Source: Neisseria sicca (lineage in GTDB: Bacteria; Pseudomonadota; Gammaproteobacteria; Burkholderiales; Neisseriaceae). From it: a DNA stretch of 64,000 bases. The stretch spans positions 1,178,001 through 1,242,000 of the forward strand of contig NZ_CP072524.1 of assembly GCF_017753665.1 (NCBI RefSeq), read 5' to 3'. Shown here piece by piece: positions 54,790-63,905 of this stretch. The translations under genes were made by a program, and so were the position numbers. Every line of letters starts with the position of its first letter. Position 1 is the stretch's first letter. The notes under the pieces are model-generated. The model had not been told where the DNA came from, searched no databases, and saw nothing but the letters and a program-made list of their open reading frames with translations.

Positions 54790-55749
54790 ATGTCAAAAAA
54801 AACCAAACAAGAATTAGAGAACAACAAACTCAACAAACGCCTGCGCCACGCCGTCGGTGACGCGATTAACGATTTCAACATGATTGAACCGGGCGACAAA
54901 ATCATGGTCTGCCTCTCCGGTGGCAAAGACAGCTACGCCCTATTAGACATCCTGCGCCAGCTCCAAGCCAGCGCGCCGATTGATTTCGAACTGGTTGCCG
55001 TCAATCTTGACCAAAAACAGCCGGGCTTCCCCGAAGAAGTGCTGCCGAACTATCTCGAAAGCATAGGCGTACCGTACAAAATCGTCGAAGAGGACACCTA
55101 CTCCACCGTTAAACGCGTATTGGACGAAGGCAAAACGACTTGTTCGCTGTGCAGCCGCCTGCGCCGCGGCATTCTCTACCGCACTGCAAAAGAATTGGGC
55201 TGCACCAAAATCGCCTTGGGACACCACCGCGACGACATCCTCGCCACCATGTTTTTAAATATGTTTTACGGCGGCAAACTCAAAGCCATGCCGCCCAAGT
55301 TGGTGAGCGACAACGGCGAACACATCGTCATCCGCCCGCTGGCGTATGTGAAAGAAAAAGATTTGATCAAATATGCCGAACTGAAGCAATTCCCAATCAT
55401 CCCTTGCAACCTCTGCGGCTCGCAGCCCAACCTGCAACGCCAAGTCATCGGCGATATGCTGCGCGATTGGGACAAACGCTTCCCCGGCCGTATTGAATCC
55501 ATGTTCTCCGCCCTGCAAAACGTCGTACCCTCCCATCTTGCCGACCCCGAGCTTTTCGACTTCGTCGGTTTGGAACGCGGTCAAACCTTAAAACACGGCG
55601 GCGATTTGGCGTTTGACAGCGAAAAAATGCCCGAACGCTACTCCGACGGCAGCGAAGAAGACGAGAGTGAAATCAAAATCACCCCGTCCAAACCCGAACG
55701 CAAAGTCATCAATATTCTGGCAAACAAGCCGAAAACTTGCGGCGCATAA
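54790..55749 (+). CDS. ttcA: tRNA 2-thiocytidine synthetase TtcA
   Basis: This 319-residue enzyme adds sulfur to cytidine 32 of some tRNAs. The ATP P-loop is [12 protein letters not shown]. Iron-sulfur cysteines are in [12 protein letters not shown] and [11 protein letters not shown], with GHHRDD between. ATG 54790 ([10 protein letters not shown]) is preferred over an upstream frame lacking homology. The tail after about 290 is charged and variable. Confidence 0.93.
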   Translation: MSKKTKQELENNKLNKRLRHAVGDAINDFNMIEPGDKIMVCLSGGKDSYALLDILRQLQASAPIDFELVAVNLDQKQPGFPEEVLPNYLESIGVPYKIVEEDTYSTVKRVLDEGKTTCSLCSRLRRGILYRTAKELGCTKIALGHHRDDILATMFLNMFYGGKLKAMPPKLVSDNGEHIVIRPLAYVKEKDLIKYAELKQFPIIPCNLCGSQPNLQRQVIGDMLRDWDKRFPGRIESMFSALQNVVPSHLADPELFDFVGLERGQTLKHGGDLAFDSEKMPERYSDGSEEDESEIKITPSKPERKVINILANKPKTCGA

Positions 55750-55752
55750 AAC

Positions 55753-55783
55753 AAAAATCCGGATGCCTTGTCCGGATTTTTTA
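55753..55783 (+). terminator. terminator behind ttcA
   Basis: AAAAATCCGGA - TGCCTTG - TCCGGATTTTTT, three bases after the stop. Not DUS-based. Confidence 0.85.
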
Positions 55784-55975
55784 TTTCTTTGCACAAACCT
55801 GCCTTGAATCATCAGGACGTGCAACCATAATACGGTAAGTCGCATAATACGGTAAGTCGTCTGAAAACTGGGATTTTACGGGAAAGACGATACAAACCGT
55901 TCCATTTTAATCCGCCGCAAAACAAGCTCAGCGTGCTTCGCATACCCTTTTCCCTTCCATCAAAAAAGGACTGTT

Positions 55976-56464
55976 ATGACTGCCATTTTCATCCTGCTCG
56001 GTTTAATCGCCATCTGTGTCGGACTGCTCGGCACGGTTTATCCCGCTATTCCCGGATTGGGATTGATGTTCGGCGGCGCATGGCTGCTTGCCTATGCCGG
56101 CGATTATCAGATTTACGGTACAAATACTCTAATTTTTCTCGCCGTTGTCGCCGCTATCGGCACGGCGATGGATTATGTCGCAGGCGCATTAGGGGCAAAA
56201 TATACGGGAGCCAGTAAAACAGCAGTTTGGGGAGCGCTAATCGGCGGTATTGTCGGCGCGTTTTTCTCCATTCCCGGGCTGTTGTTCGGTCCGCTCATCG
56301 GCGCGGGTACCGGGGAATTCTTGGCGCGCCGCGATATGTGGCAGGCGGGCAAAGTCGGGCTGGGGACGTTTATCGGCTTCATCATCGGTACGGTCGCCAA
56401 AATCGGTTGCGCCTTGACGATTGTAATGACCCTGCTCGTTATATGGGCGGCAAGCTGGTTTTAA
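55976..56464 (+). CDS. DUF456 membrane protein
   Basis: This is a 162-residue protein with about four or five membrane segments and many glycines. The glycine-zipper runs GALIGGIVGAFFSIPGLLFG and GPLIGAGTGEFLARRD fit the DUF456 family. The function is unknown. GGACTGTT precedes the ATG; a DUS hairpin follows. Confidence 0.82.
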   Translation: MTAIFILLGLIAICVGLLGTVYPAIPGLGLMFGGAWLLAYAGDYQIYGTNTLIFLAVVAAIGTAMDYVAGALGAKYTGASKTAVWGALIGGIVGAFFSIPGLLFGPLIGAGTGEFLARRDMWQAGKVGLGTFIGFIIGTVAKIGCALTIVMTLLVIWAASWF

Positions 56465-56477
56465 CCTGATCATTGTA

Positions 56478-56513
56478 AAGGTCGTCTGAAAACCTTTTTT
56501 CAGACGACCTTTT
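56478..56513. terminator. inverted DUS hairpin between convergent genes
   Basis: AAAGGTCGTCTGAAAA - CC - TTTTTTCAGACGACCTTTT between the DUF456 gene and the leftward SEC-C gene; can serve both. Confidence 0.8.
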
Positions 56514-56535
56514 GATTTTTTACCTGATCGGAAAG

Positions 56536-57198
56536 TTATCCCTTACCGCAACAAGCTTTGTATTTTTTACCGCTCCCGCAGGGACAAGAATCGTTTCGCC
56601 CGATTTTTTCGCCTTCGCGACGTACGGTTTGCGGTTTGTTGATAATTGCCTGCCAATACCAGTAAATATCGAGCAGGACGTGCGGCAAGTCGGATTCGAG
56701 CTGTGAGAGTTCTTTTTCAGTCAGGTGCAAAATGATTTCGCCGTTTTGCTCTTCATCATAAATGCCGCCCAAAGCCATGATCGGATAGAACAGGTCTTCA
56801 AACTCCTCCTGATCGACCGCTTCAAACCAATCGGTCGGCACGACATCCAAGGCATACAGATAGGCGTTACACCAAGTGTACACGTCGGGATTGCCTGCTG
56901 CATCTTCGTAAAGCCACAAATCGGGCAACATTTTACTGACGAGCTTGATACGCAAATCAGCCGCCAGCGCCATCACCAAACGCTCGATTTCGGTACGCTC
57001 TTTCGCGTCAAACAATGATTCTTCACCCAACACTTCAGGCAGCCAATCGTTCGGATTCAAGGCATCGGGACCACTCAACAAAGCCATCATAAATGCCTGT
57101 ACCTCATCGCAGCGCATGGTGTTGTGTTGTTCCGATTTGGCATCGAGCAGCTGTATCAGGCGCACGCGGGATGCTTCGTCAAATGCTTGTAATTGCAT
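56536..57198 (-). CDS. UPF0149/YecA-like protein with SEC-C zinc motif
   Basis: This is a 220-residue cytosolic protein. An alpha-helical UPF0149 (YgfB/YecA) domain covers residues 1-170 ([39 protein letters not shown]). The C-terminal SEC-C motif [19 protein letters not shown] binds zinc and, in SecA, contacts SecB and ribosomes. A role in protein quality control or nascent-chain handling is likely but unproved. Confidence 0.85.
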   Translation of the reverse strand: MQLQAFDEASRVRLIQLLDAKSEQHNTMRCDEVQAFMMALLSGPDALNPNDWLPEVLGEESLFDAKERTEIERLVMALAADLRIKLVSKMLPDLWLYEDAAGNPDVYTWCNAYLYALDVVPTDWFEAVDQEEFEDLFYPIMALGGIYDEEQNGEIILHLTEKELSQLESDLPHVLLDIYWYWQAIINKPQTVRREGEKIGRNDSCPCGSGKKYKACCGKG

Positions 57199-57235
57199 GG
57201 TTTTTCCTTATTTTCAATGATGTATCCGTTATCCG

Positions 57236-57271
57236 AAAGGCCGTCTGGAAACCATTTTCAGACGACCTTTT
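57236..57271. terminator. inverted DUS hairpin, one arm variant
   Basis: AAAGGCCGTCTGGAAACC and TTTTCAGACGACCTTTT, behind the leftward carboxypeptidase gene. The left arm is the GCCGTCTG form with an extra G, paired with a host-dialect arm. Confidence 0.7.
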
Positions 57272-57283
57272 CATCAACCCGGC

Positions 57284-58537
57284 CTATTTCGAACTACTGC
57301 CGAACAAGCCTTTGAACCACAATACGATATCATCCCACATCCGTCTGAACCAGCTGCCTTCTTCAACGGAATGGAGGGCTACGACGTTTTTCTCGGTAAT
57401 GACTTTACCGTCTTTGACAATTTTGAGTTTGCCCAAGCTTTGGCCTTTGCGTATCGGGGCGACAACGGGCTGGACGGTTTCTAAAATCGGTTTGATGTTT
57501 TGTCCGGCATTGTGGGGAATAGTGATGTACACGTCTTCCAGGAAGCCGACGTTCACCGATTTGCTGCTGCCTTTATAAACTTTGACCTTAGAAATGATTT
57601 CGCCGCTGTTGTAGAGCTTGGGCGTGTCGAATGCCTGCAATGCCCAGTTGAGCAGTTTGCCGCTTTCGGAAGCGCGGGCTTCGGTGGACTCAGTGCCTAC
57701 GACGATGGACACGATGCGTCTGCCGTTACGTTTGCTGGAGGCGGCAAGGTTGTAGCCTGCGCTTTCGGAATGTCCTGCCTTCAGGCCGTCCACACTGGTG
57801 TCGCGGTAGAGCAGGAGGTTGCGGTTTGGCTGTTCGACATTGTTGTATTTGAAAGATTTAATCGAAAATACGGGATAGTATTTCGGATAATCGTGTATCA
57901 GCGCGGCGGACAAAATGGCTAAATCGCCGACGGTGGAAACGTGGCCTTCGGTAGCCAATCCTGTCGGGTTTTTAAAGTGGGTTTTGGTCATGCCCAAACG
58001 CTTGGCTTCTTCGTTCATTTGTTGGACGAACACGTCCACCGAGCCTCCTCCCATGGCTTCGGCAAGCGTGGTGGCAGCATCGTTGCCGGATTGGACAATC
58101 ATGCCTTTAATCAAATCACTCACGCTGGCGGGGACTTTGGGATTGAGGAACATCCGCGAGCCTTCGATTTTCCAGCCTGCGTCAGACACGGTCAGCATTT
58201 GGTCGGCGCGCAATGTGCCGTTTTCCAAAGCCTTGAACGTGAGGTAGGCGGTCATCATTTTGGTCAGCGAAGCCGGTTCGATCTGCGTGTCGATATTGTT
58301 GGAGGCAAGCACTTGATGGCTTTGCAAATCGGTAACGATGTAGGCGGCAGCGGCAATGGCAGGCGGCGCATCGGGGCTGTTGATGCTGGGCATCATGGCT
58401 TCGGGCTGGGATGCGGCGGCAGGAGCCGGCTCGGAAGCGGCAACTGCGGGGGCTGCGTTGTTTTTAGCCGCTTGCGGCGCGGCTTGCGCGGCGGCAATCA
58501 TCATCGCCGCGATCAATACGGATAATGTTTTTTTCAT
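57284..58537 (-). CDS. D-alanyl-D-alanine carboxypeptidase (PBP5/6 type)
   Basis: This is a 417-residue periplasmic peptidase that trims the last D-Ala of peptidoglycan peptides. A signal peptide is followed by an Ala/Pro linker. The S11 serine is in EPASLTKMM, SGN in VQSGNDAATTLAEAM, and the third motif is DGLKAGHSE, where Ala replaces the Thr of KTG. A beta-rich C-terminal domain ends in an amphipathic helix (WFRRMWDDIVLWFKGLFG) for membrane anchoring. ATG 58537 gives a proper signal peptide; an upstream start does not. Confidence 0.92.
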   Translation of the reverse strand: MKKTLSVLIAAMMIAAAQAAPQAAKNNAAPAVAASEPAPAAASQPEAMMPSINSPDAPPAIAAAAYIVTDLQSHQVLASNNIDTQIEPASLTKMMTAYLTFKALENGTLRADQMLTVSDAGWKIEGSRMFLNPKVPASVSDLIKGMIVQSGNDAATTLAEAMGGGSVDVFVQQMNEEAKRLGMTKTHFKNPTGLATEGHVSTVGDLAILSAALIHDYPKYYPVFSIKSFKYNNVEQPNRNLLLYRDTSVDGLKAGHSESAGYNLAASSKRNGRRIVSIVVGTESTEARASESGKLLNWALQAFDTPKLYNSGEIISKVKVYKGSSKSVNVGFLEDVYITIPHNAGQNIKPILETVQPVVAPIRKGQSLGKLKIVKDGKVITEKNVVALHSVEEGSWFRRMWDDIVLWFKGLFGSSSK

Positions 58538-58752
58538 TGGAATGTGGTGCGGAAATAGAAATAAAAACAACCGCGTCGTGCGGTTTGGCACAAAAGGCAG
58601 TCATTATACCGCCCCATCTTCGCTTTGCTAAGATTTTTCTTGATTTCAGACGACCTCGAGGGTATGGTTTTACCTTTCCGCCGTTTTGTTGACAAAGTTT
58701 GACGCGGACGGCGGACACTCCTTTTGAAAATAATCCTCCGGCACACAAAACC

Positions 58753-60279
58753 ATGAACAACCGCCCATCTTATTCCGATTACCTCATCCGCATCCTGACC
58801 GCCTCCGTTTACGACGTTGCCGTCGAAACCCCGCTCGAACCCGCCATCGGACTGTCAGGTCGTCTGAACAACAACGTCCTGCTCAAACGCGAAGACCTGC
58901 AACCCGTGTTTTCCTTCAAAATCCGCGGTGCGTACAACAAAATGGCGAAGCTGCCCAAAGAAGCGCTCGCCTGCGGCGTGATCGCTGCCAGCGCGGGCAA
59001 CCACGCACAAGGCGTCGCACTTTCGGCACAGCGTCTAGGCTGCCGCGCCGTCATCGTCATGCCCGAAACCACGCCCCAAATCAAAATCGACGCCGTCAAA
59101 AGCCGCGGCGGCGAAGTCGTCCTCAAAGGCGTTTCCTACAACGATGCCTATGATTACGCGATGGAATTGGCAGAAAAAGAAAAACTGACCTACATCGCCC
59201 CTTTTGACGACCCCGACGTGATTGCCGGTCAAGGCACCGTCGGCATGGAAATCGTACGCCAACGTCCCGACGACATCCACGCCATCTTCGTCCCCATCGG
59301 CGGCGGCGGGCTCGCGGCAGGCGTTGCCGCGTTCGTCAAACAAGTCCGACCGAGCATCAAAGTCATCGGCGTGCAAACACACGACTCCTGCTGCATGAAA
59401 CAATCCGTCGAAGCCGGAAAAGTCGTCAGCCTCAAAGACGTCGGCCTCTTCTCCGACGGTACCGCCGTCAAAGTCGTCGGCGAAGAAACCTTCCGCCTCT
59501 GCCGCGATCTCTTGGACGACATCATCACCGTTGACACCGACGCCATCTGCGGCGCCATCAAAGACATCTTCGACGACACCCGCAGCATCACCGAACCCGC
59601 CGGCGCGCTCGCCCTTGCCGGCTTGAAAACCTATGCCGCCCGCAACCGCATCCAAAACCAAACCCTCGTCGCCGTCACCAGCGGCGCCAACATGAATTTC
59701 CACCGCCTGCGCCACGTTTCCGAACGCAGCGAATTGGGCGAAGGCAACGAAGGCATTTTCGCCGTTACCATCCCTGAAGAGCGCGGCAGTTTCCTCAAAT
59801 TCGTCAACCTGCTCGGCAGCCGCAACATCACCGAGTTCAACTACCGCTACGGCGACGACCAAAAAGCCCACATCTTCGTCGGCCTGCAAACCGCAGGTTC
59901 CCAAGACCTTGCCGTCATCAGCAGCCAACTGACCGAAGCCGGGCTGCCCAATGTCGATTTGACCGACGACGAAATCTCCAAAATCCACATCCGCTACATG
60001 GTCGGCGGACGCACAACAAAAGTCGCCCACGAACGCCTAATCAGCTTCGAGTTCCCCGAACGCCCCGGCGCACTCGCCCGCTTCCTCAACCATATGCAGG
60101 GCGGCTGGAACATTACCCTCTTCCACTACCGCAACCACGGCGCCGACTACGGCCGCATTCTCGTCGGCATCGACGTCCCGTCCACCGACGATGAAGCATT
60201 TGAAAACTTCCTCGAAAGCCTCGGTTACAGCTATCAGGACGAAACCCAAAACGCCGCATACCGCCTGTTCCTTGCTTGA
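58753..60279 (+). CDS. ilvA: threonine ammonia-lyase, biosynthetic
   Basis: This 508-residue PLP enzyme makes 2-oxobutanoate for isoleucine. The PLP lysine is in FSFKIRGAYNKM; SAGNHAQGVA and GGGGLAAGVA bind phosphate. Two ACT-like regulatory domains follow from about residue 325 (FAVTIPEERGSFLKFVNLLG and ISFEFPERPGALARFLNHM), so isoleucine inhibition is expected. ATG 58753 (MNNRPSYSDYL) is chosen over a longer frame. Confidence 0.95.
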   Translation: MNNRPSYSDYLIRILTASVYDVAVETPLEPAIGLSGRLNNNVLLKREDLQPVFSFKIRGAYNKMAKLPKEALACGVIAASAGNHAQGVALSAQRLGCRAVIVMPETTPQIKIDAVKSRGGEVVLKGVSYNDAYDYAMELAEKEKLTYIAPFDDPDVIAGQGTVGMEIVRQRPDDIHAIFVPIGGGGLAAGVAAFVKQVRPSIKVIGVQTHDSCCMKQSVEAGKVVSLKDVGLFSDGTAVKVVGEETFRLCRDLLDDIITVDTDAICGAIKDIFDDTRSITEPAGALALAGLKTYAARNRIQNQTLVAVTSGANMNFHRLRHVSERSELGEGNEGIFAVTIPEERGSFLKFVNLLGSRNITEFNYRYGDDQKAHIFVGLQTAGSQDLAVISSQLTEAGLPNVDLTDDEISKIHIRYMVGGRTTKVAHERLISFEFPERPGALARFLNHMQGGWNITLFHYRNHGADYGRILVGIDVPSTDDEAFENFLESLGYSYQDETQNAAYRLFLA

Positions 60280-60293
60280 TAGGAAGGCAAAAT

Positions 60294-60336
60294 AAAGGTC
60301 GTCTGAAACTCTTTTTATGGTTTCAGACGACCTTTC
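60294..60336. terminator. inverted DUS hairpin between ilvA and bamD
   Basis: AAAGGTCGTCTGAAAC and GTTTCAGACGACCTTT with a short loop; between convergent genes. Confidence 0.78.
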
Positions 60337-60389
60337 ATCTTTCGGACAACCGACACGAATCCGTATCAACCATCCTGAATTTGATGTCC

Positions 60390-61196
60390 TTAACGCCAGT
60401 AGCGCCACCAAGGCATGTCGTTTGGCTGCCATTGGTGTTGCAGGAAGGGGCTTTGCGGGAAGTTGGTTTCCAAGACGCGGCGGGTGTCGGCGGCGAGTTG
60501 GGGTTTTTCCAGTTTCTTGTAGGCAAGCTCCATCATGGCGAGCGATTCTTCTACGTAGCGGGTGTTTTGGTAACGCTCGACGATTTTTTGGGCACGGTTA
60601 ACAGCGGCAAGGTAGGCGCCGCGTTTCATGTAGTAGCGGGCAACGGAGATTTCGTTACCGCCCAATGCGTCCACCAGTTTTGCCATGCGCTCGGTTGCGT
60701 CGGCTGCGTATTTGCTCTCCGGATAGCGTTGTACCAATTCGGCAAATGCTTGGTATGCGCTGCGGTTGGCTTTAGGGTCGCGGTCGGACCAGTCTTGAGA
60801 AGCGAGTTTGTTGAGGAAGGATTGGTCTTCATTGAATAAAACCAAGCCTTTGAGGTAAAGCGCGTAATCCATATTCGGATGTTGCGGGTGATGGCGCTGG
60901 AAGCGGTCGATGGCGGCGAGGGCTTTTTCAGGCTCGTCGTCTTTGTAATAGGCGTATGCGGTATCCAGTTGCGCCTGTTGCGCGTAGCGGCCGTTGGGGA
61001 AGCGGGATTCTAAAATTTCGTATAACTTGATGGCTCGCGTATAATTGCTGCTGTTCAACTCGTCATGCGCTTCGGCATAGAGTTTTTCCACGTTCCAATC
61101 TTGTGTGATTTGCGCGTCTTTATCGACCGTACCTTTATTGCTTGCACAGGCACCGAGTGCCAGACTTAACGAAACTACTAAAAGAATTTTTTTCAT
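60390..61196 (-). CDS. bamD: outer-membrane assembly lipoprotein BamD
   Basis: This is a 268-residue lipoprotein (lipobox LALGAC, Cys17), known as ComL in Neisseria. It is part of the BAM complex that inserts beta-barrel proteins. Tetratricopeptide repeats begin near residue 37 (KLYAEAHDELNSSNYTRAIKLYE) and continue to the end. The start codon shares two bases with the rluD start on the opposite strand (CATG). Confidence 0.94.
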   Translation of the reverse strand: MKKILLVVSLSLALGACASNKGTVDKDAQITQDWNVEKLYAEAHDELNSSNYTRAIKLYEILESRFPNGRYAQQAQLDTAYAYYKDDEPEKALAAIDRFQRHHPQHPNMDYALYLKGLVLFNEDQSFLNKLASQDWSDRDPKANRSAYQAFAELVQRYPESKYAADATERMAKLVDALGGNEISVARYYMKRGAYLAAVNRAQKIVERYQNTRYVEESLAMMELAYKKLEKPQLAADTRRVLETNFPQSPFLQHQWQPNDMPWWRYWR

Positions 61197-62319
61197 GCAG
61201 AATACTTCCTTTGATAATGAAGCCGATTATAGCGACGATTTAGACTTTACGTCAGCCCCCGAAGCAGAAAGTTGTGTTAATTTGACTGTTCCGCTGGAGC
61301 TTGCGGGCGGGCGGCTGGATGCTGTGTTGGCAAAGCTCATGCCTGATTATTCGCGCAGCCGCCTGACATCGTGGATTAAAGAAGGCGCGGTTATTGTAAA
61401 CGATAAGCCTGCCCAACCCAAAGACAAAATGATAGGCGGAGAATCCGTCAGCGTAACGGTACGTCCGAGCGAAGAGAATCTCGCATTCAAACCTGAAGCG
61501 ATGGATTTGGATATTGTGTACGAAGACGATACCGTCATTGTCGTCAACAAACCCGCCGGACTGGTCGTCCACCCCGCCGCAGGCAACTGGACGGGGACGC
61601 TGCTCAACGGCCTGCTGGCGCATTGTCCCGAATTGAGCCAGATTCCGCGCGCGGGCATTGTCCACAGGCTAGACAAAGAAACCAGCGGTCTGATGGTAGT
61701 CGCCAAAACACTGCCTGCGCAAAATTCCCTCGTGCAACAGCTTCAAGAACGCACAGTCAAACGCATCTACCGCGCTGTCGCCAACGGCATCGTCCCCTTT
61801 GACGGCAAAATCGAAACCCAAATCGGACGCGATCCGCACAACCGCCTGAAAATGGCAGTCGTCAAATTCGGCGGCAAACCTGCCGTTACCCATGTCAAAG
61901 TGTTGGAACGCTATCTTGCCCACAGCTACATCGAATGCTCGCTCGAAACAGGCAGGACGCATCAAATCCGCGTCCATATGCGCGAAGCCAACCACCCGCT
62001 TGCCGCCGACCCCGTTTACGGAAATCTGCGCCATCCGTGCAGCGAACCGGTAAAAGAAGCCGTCAAAAGTCTGGGCGCGCGTCAGGCGTTGCATGCCTAC
62101 CGCTTAAGTTTCGTCCATCCGAAAACCGGCGAAACCGTTTCATTCGAAGCCCCAATCCCCGACGATATGTATCACTTACTCTCCGTCCTGCGTCTTGAAG
62201 CAGGCTTAGATTCGTCTTTGAGCAACGAAGAAGAATGGCAGGACAAACTCGGCACGGATGACGACGATGATTGGAACGAAGACGACTACGATGTCGAAGT
62301 GGTTTATGTGAGGGATTAA
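61195..62319 (+). CDS. rluD: 23S rRNA pseudouridine synthase RluD
   Basis: This is a 374-residue enzyme that makes pseudouridines in helix 69 of 23S rRNA. An S4-like RNA-binding domain (RLDAVLAKLMPDYSRSRLTSWI) is followed by the catalytic domain with Asp in HRLDKETSGL. An acidic tail of about 30 residues (GTDDDDDWNEDDYDVEVV) is unusual in length. ATG 61195 overlaps the bamD ATG head to head. pgeF follows in most genomes; here an extra gene intervenes. Confidence 0.93.
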   Translation: MQNTSFDNEADYSDDLDFTSAPEAESCVNLTVPLELAGGRLDAVLAKLMPDYSRSRLTSWIKEGAVIVNDKPAQPKDKMIGGESVSVTVRPSEENLAFKPEAMDLDIVYEDDTVIVVNKPAGLVVHPAAGNWTGTLLNGLLAHCPELSQIPRAGIVHRLDKETSGLMVVAKTLPAQNSLVQQLQERTVKRIYRAVANGIVPFDGKIETQIGRDPHNRLKMAVVKFGGKPAVTHVKVLERYLAHSYIECSLETGRTHQIRVHMREANHPLAADPVYGNLRHPCSEPVKEAVKSLGARQALHAYRLSFVHPKTGETVSFEAPIPDDMYHLLSVLRLEAGLDSSLSNEEEWQDKLGTDDDDDWNEDDYDVEVVYVRD

Positions 62320-62327
62320 ATAGGTGT

Positions 62328-62364
62328 TTTCAGACGACCTTCATGCAGAAGGTCGTCTGAAAAC
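62328..62364. terminator. inverted DUS hairpin behind rluD
   Basis: TTTTCAGACGACCTTC - ATGCA - GAAGGTCGTCTGAAAA. The arms run opposite to most others here: TTCAGACGACC comes first. No strong T-run follows. It separates rluD from the inserted gene. Confidence 0.7.
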
Positions 62365-62401
62365 AATATTCTGTTCAAGTTAACAAAATAGCAGATCAAA
62401 T

Positions 62402-62986
62402 ATGAATATAGAAATGTTTGACAGATTGTATCTTCAATTATTTCAAGAAAATAAAGAAATACTTGATCAGATCCGAGACACTGATGATGAAATTGGAGCA
62501 GTCCTAAGAATACATTTAATTTGTGAGCAGTTTTTAGAGATTTACATATGCAGCTTTTGCAACCAAGAAAAAATGTTTTGGTTTCAAGAAAAAGGGAATA
62601 GCGAAGAGCAAAAAATCACTATCAGTTTTGATCATAAATTAAAAATGGCTAAGTCTTTAAAACTGCCTGACTGGGGATACAATATATTCGCAAATGTAAA
62701 TACTATCAGGAATCGGCTCGCTCACCGGATTAATGGTCAAATTGATTACACAAGATTAGAAAGCATTTTGAGCTTTATTAAATCAGATGTCGAACCGCTT
62801 ATTCCATTTCATAAGCATTTTTTGGATAAATTCAGTCTCCCAGATCATTCTGAAGAAAGTGGTCTCTTTAAATTTCTAAATAAAATAAAAACATCTGAAC
62901 CTAGAATGACATTAGTTCTATCTATTTATTACACATTAATATTCCTTAATTTAAATATTCGGGAAAAATATGAAACAAATGAATAA
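62402..62986 (+). CDS. HEPN-like hypothetical protein
   Basis: This is a 194-residue, mainly helical, AT-rich gene product without signal peptide. NTIRNRLAHRING holds an R-x4-H motif (Arg103, His108), the active-site signature of HEPN ribonucleases. Preceding helices (EIGAVLRIHLICEQFLEIYI) resemble DUF4145 or MAE-type HEPN domains. It sits between rluD and pgeF, which are normally adjacent. No nucleotidyltransferase (MNT) partner is present. RNA cleavage or a defence role is inference; it could be a non-catalytic HEPN protein. Confidence 0.6.
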   Translation: MNIEMFDRLYLQLFQENKEILDQIRDTDDEIGAVLRIHLICEQFLEIYICSFCNQEKMFWFQEKGNSEEQKITISFDHKLKMAKSLKLPDWGYNIFANVNTIRNRLAHRINGQIDYTRLESILSFIKSDVEPLIPFHKHFLDKFSLPDHSEESGLFKFLNKIKTSEPRMTLVLSIYYTLIFLNLNIREKYETNE

Positions 62987-63027
62987 ATCTTAACTCCAGC
63001 TGACTGAAAACCCGTTCCCGACATACC

Positions 63028-63801
63028 ATGAAAACCATCACAGAAACCTTAAACCTCGCCCCGCAAGGCAAAAATTTCCTGACTGCCGACTGGCCTGCGC
63101 CTGCCAACGTGAAAACCCTGATTACCACACGCAACGGCGGCGTGAGCCAAGGTGTGTATCAAAGTTTGAACCTCGGTTCGCACGTCGGCGATGATCCTGA
63201 TGCCGTGCGCCGCAACCGTGAAATCGTGCATGAACAGGTCGGGCTGCCCGTTGCCTATCTCAATCAAATCCACAGCACCATCGTTGTCAACGCTGCCGAC
63301 GCATTGGGTAACGCGCCCAACGCCGACGCTTCGGTGGACAACACGGGCAAAGCCGCCTGCGCCGCGATGACTGCCGACTGCCTACCTGTCTTGTTCTGCG
63401 ATAAAGCCGGGACGGTCGTCGCTGCCGCACACGCCGGCTGGCGCGGTTTGGCGGGCGGCGTGCTGCAAAACACCATAGCCGCGATGAATGTTGCGCCCGT
63501 CGAAATCATGGCATATCTCGGCCCTGCCATCGGCGCGGATGCTTTCGAAGTCGGACAAGACGTATTCGACGCATTTTGTACGCCCATGCCCGAAGCGGCG
63601 GACGCATTCGAAGACATCGGCGGCGGTAAGTATCTTGCTGACATCTACGCGCTGGCACGTTTGGTTCTGCGCCGCGAAGGTGTGGATATGATTTACGGCG
63701 GCACACACTGCACCGTCTTGGAACGCGACACTTTCTTCTCTTACCGCCGCGACGGACAAACCGGCCGCATGGTCAGCCTGATTTGGTTGGAACAGGCATA
63801 A
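63028..63801 (+). CDS. pgeF: peptidoglycan editing factor PgeF (YfiH, laccase-domain)
   Basis: This is a 257-residue multicopper-oxidase-like (DUF152) protein that in E. coli removes misincorporated residues at the L-Ala position of peptidoglycan precursors. Metal ligands: NQIHSTIV (His), TADCLPVLFCD (Cys), AAAHAGWRGLAGGV (His). Family end: GGTHCTVLERDTFFSYRRD. It starts 41 bases after the inserted HEPN-like gene and would normally follow rluD. Confidence 0.92.
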   Translation: MKTITETLNLAPQGKNFLTADWPAPANVKTLITTRNGGVSQGVYQSLNLGSHVGDDPDAVRRNREIVHEQVGLPVAYLNQIHSTIVVNAADALGNAPNADASVDNTGKAACAAMTADCLPVLFCDKAGTVVAAAHAGWRGLAGGVLQNTIAAMNVAPVEIMAYLGPAIGADAFEVGQDVFDAFCTPMPEAADAFEDIGGGKYLADIYALARLVLRREGVDMIYGGTHCTVLERDTFFSYRRDGQTGRMVSLIWLEQA

Positions 63802-63842
63802 AAGGTCGTCTGAAACGCCCTATCCTCTTTCAGACGACCTTT
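63800..63842. terminator. inverted DUS hairpin behind pgeF
   Basis: AAAAGGTCGTCTGAAA and TTTCAGACGACCTTTG directly after the stop codon, which the stem nearly touches. Confidence 0.78.
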
Positions 63843-63905
63843 GTAAGACACAATCCGCCAACATTCAAATCCACCCCAATCTGCACCGCTCAAAAGGATA
63901 TTCTC

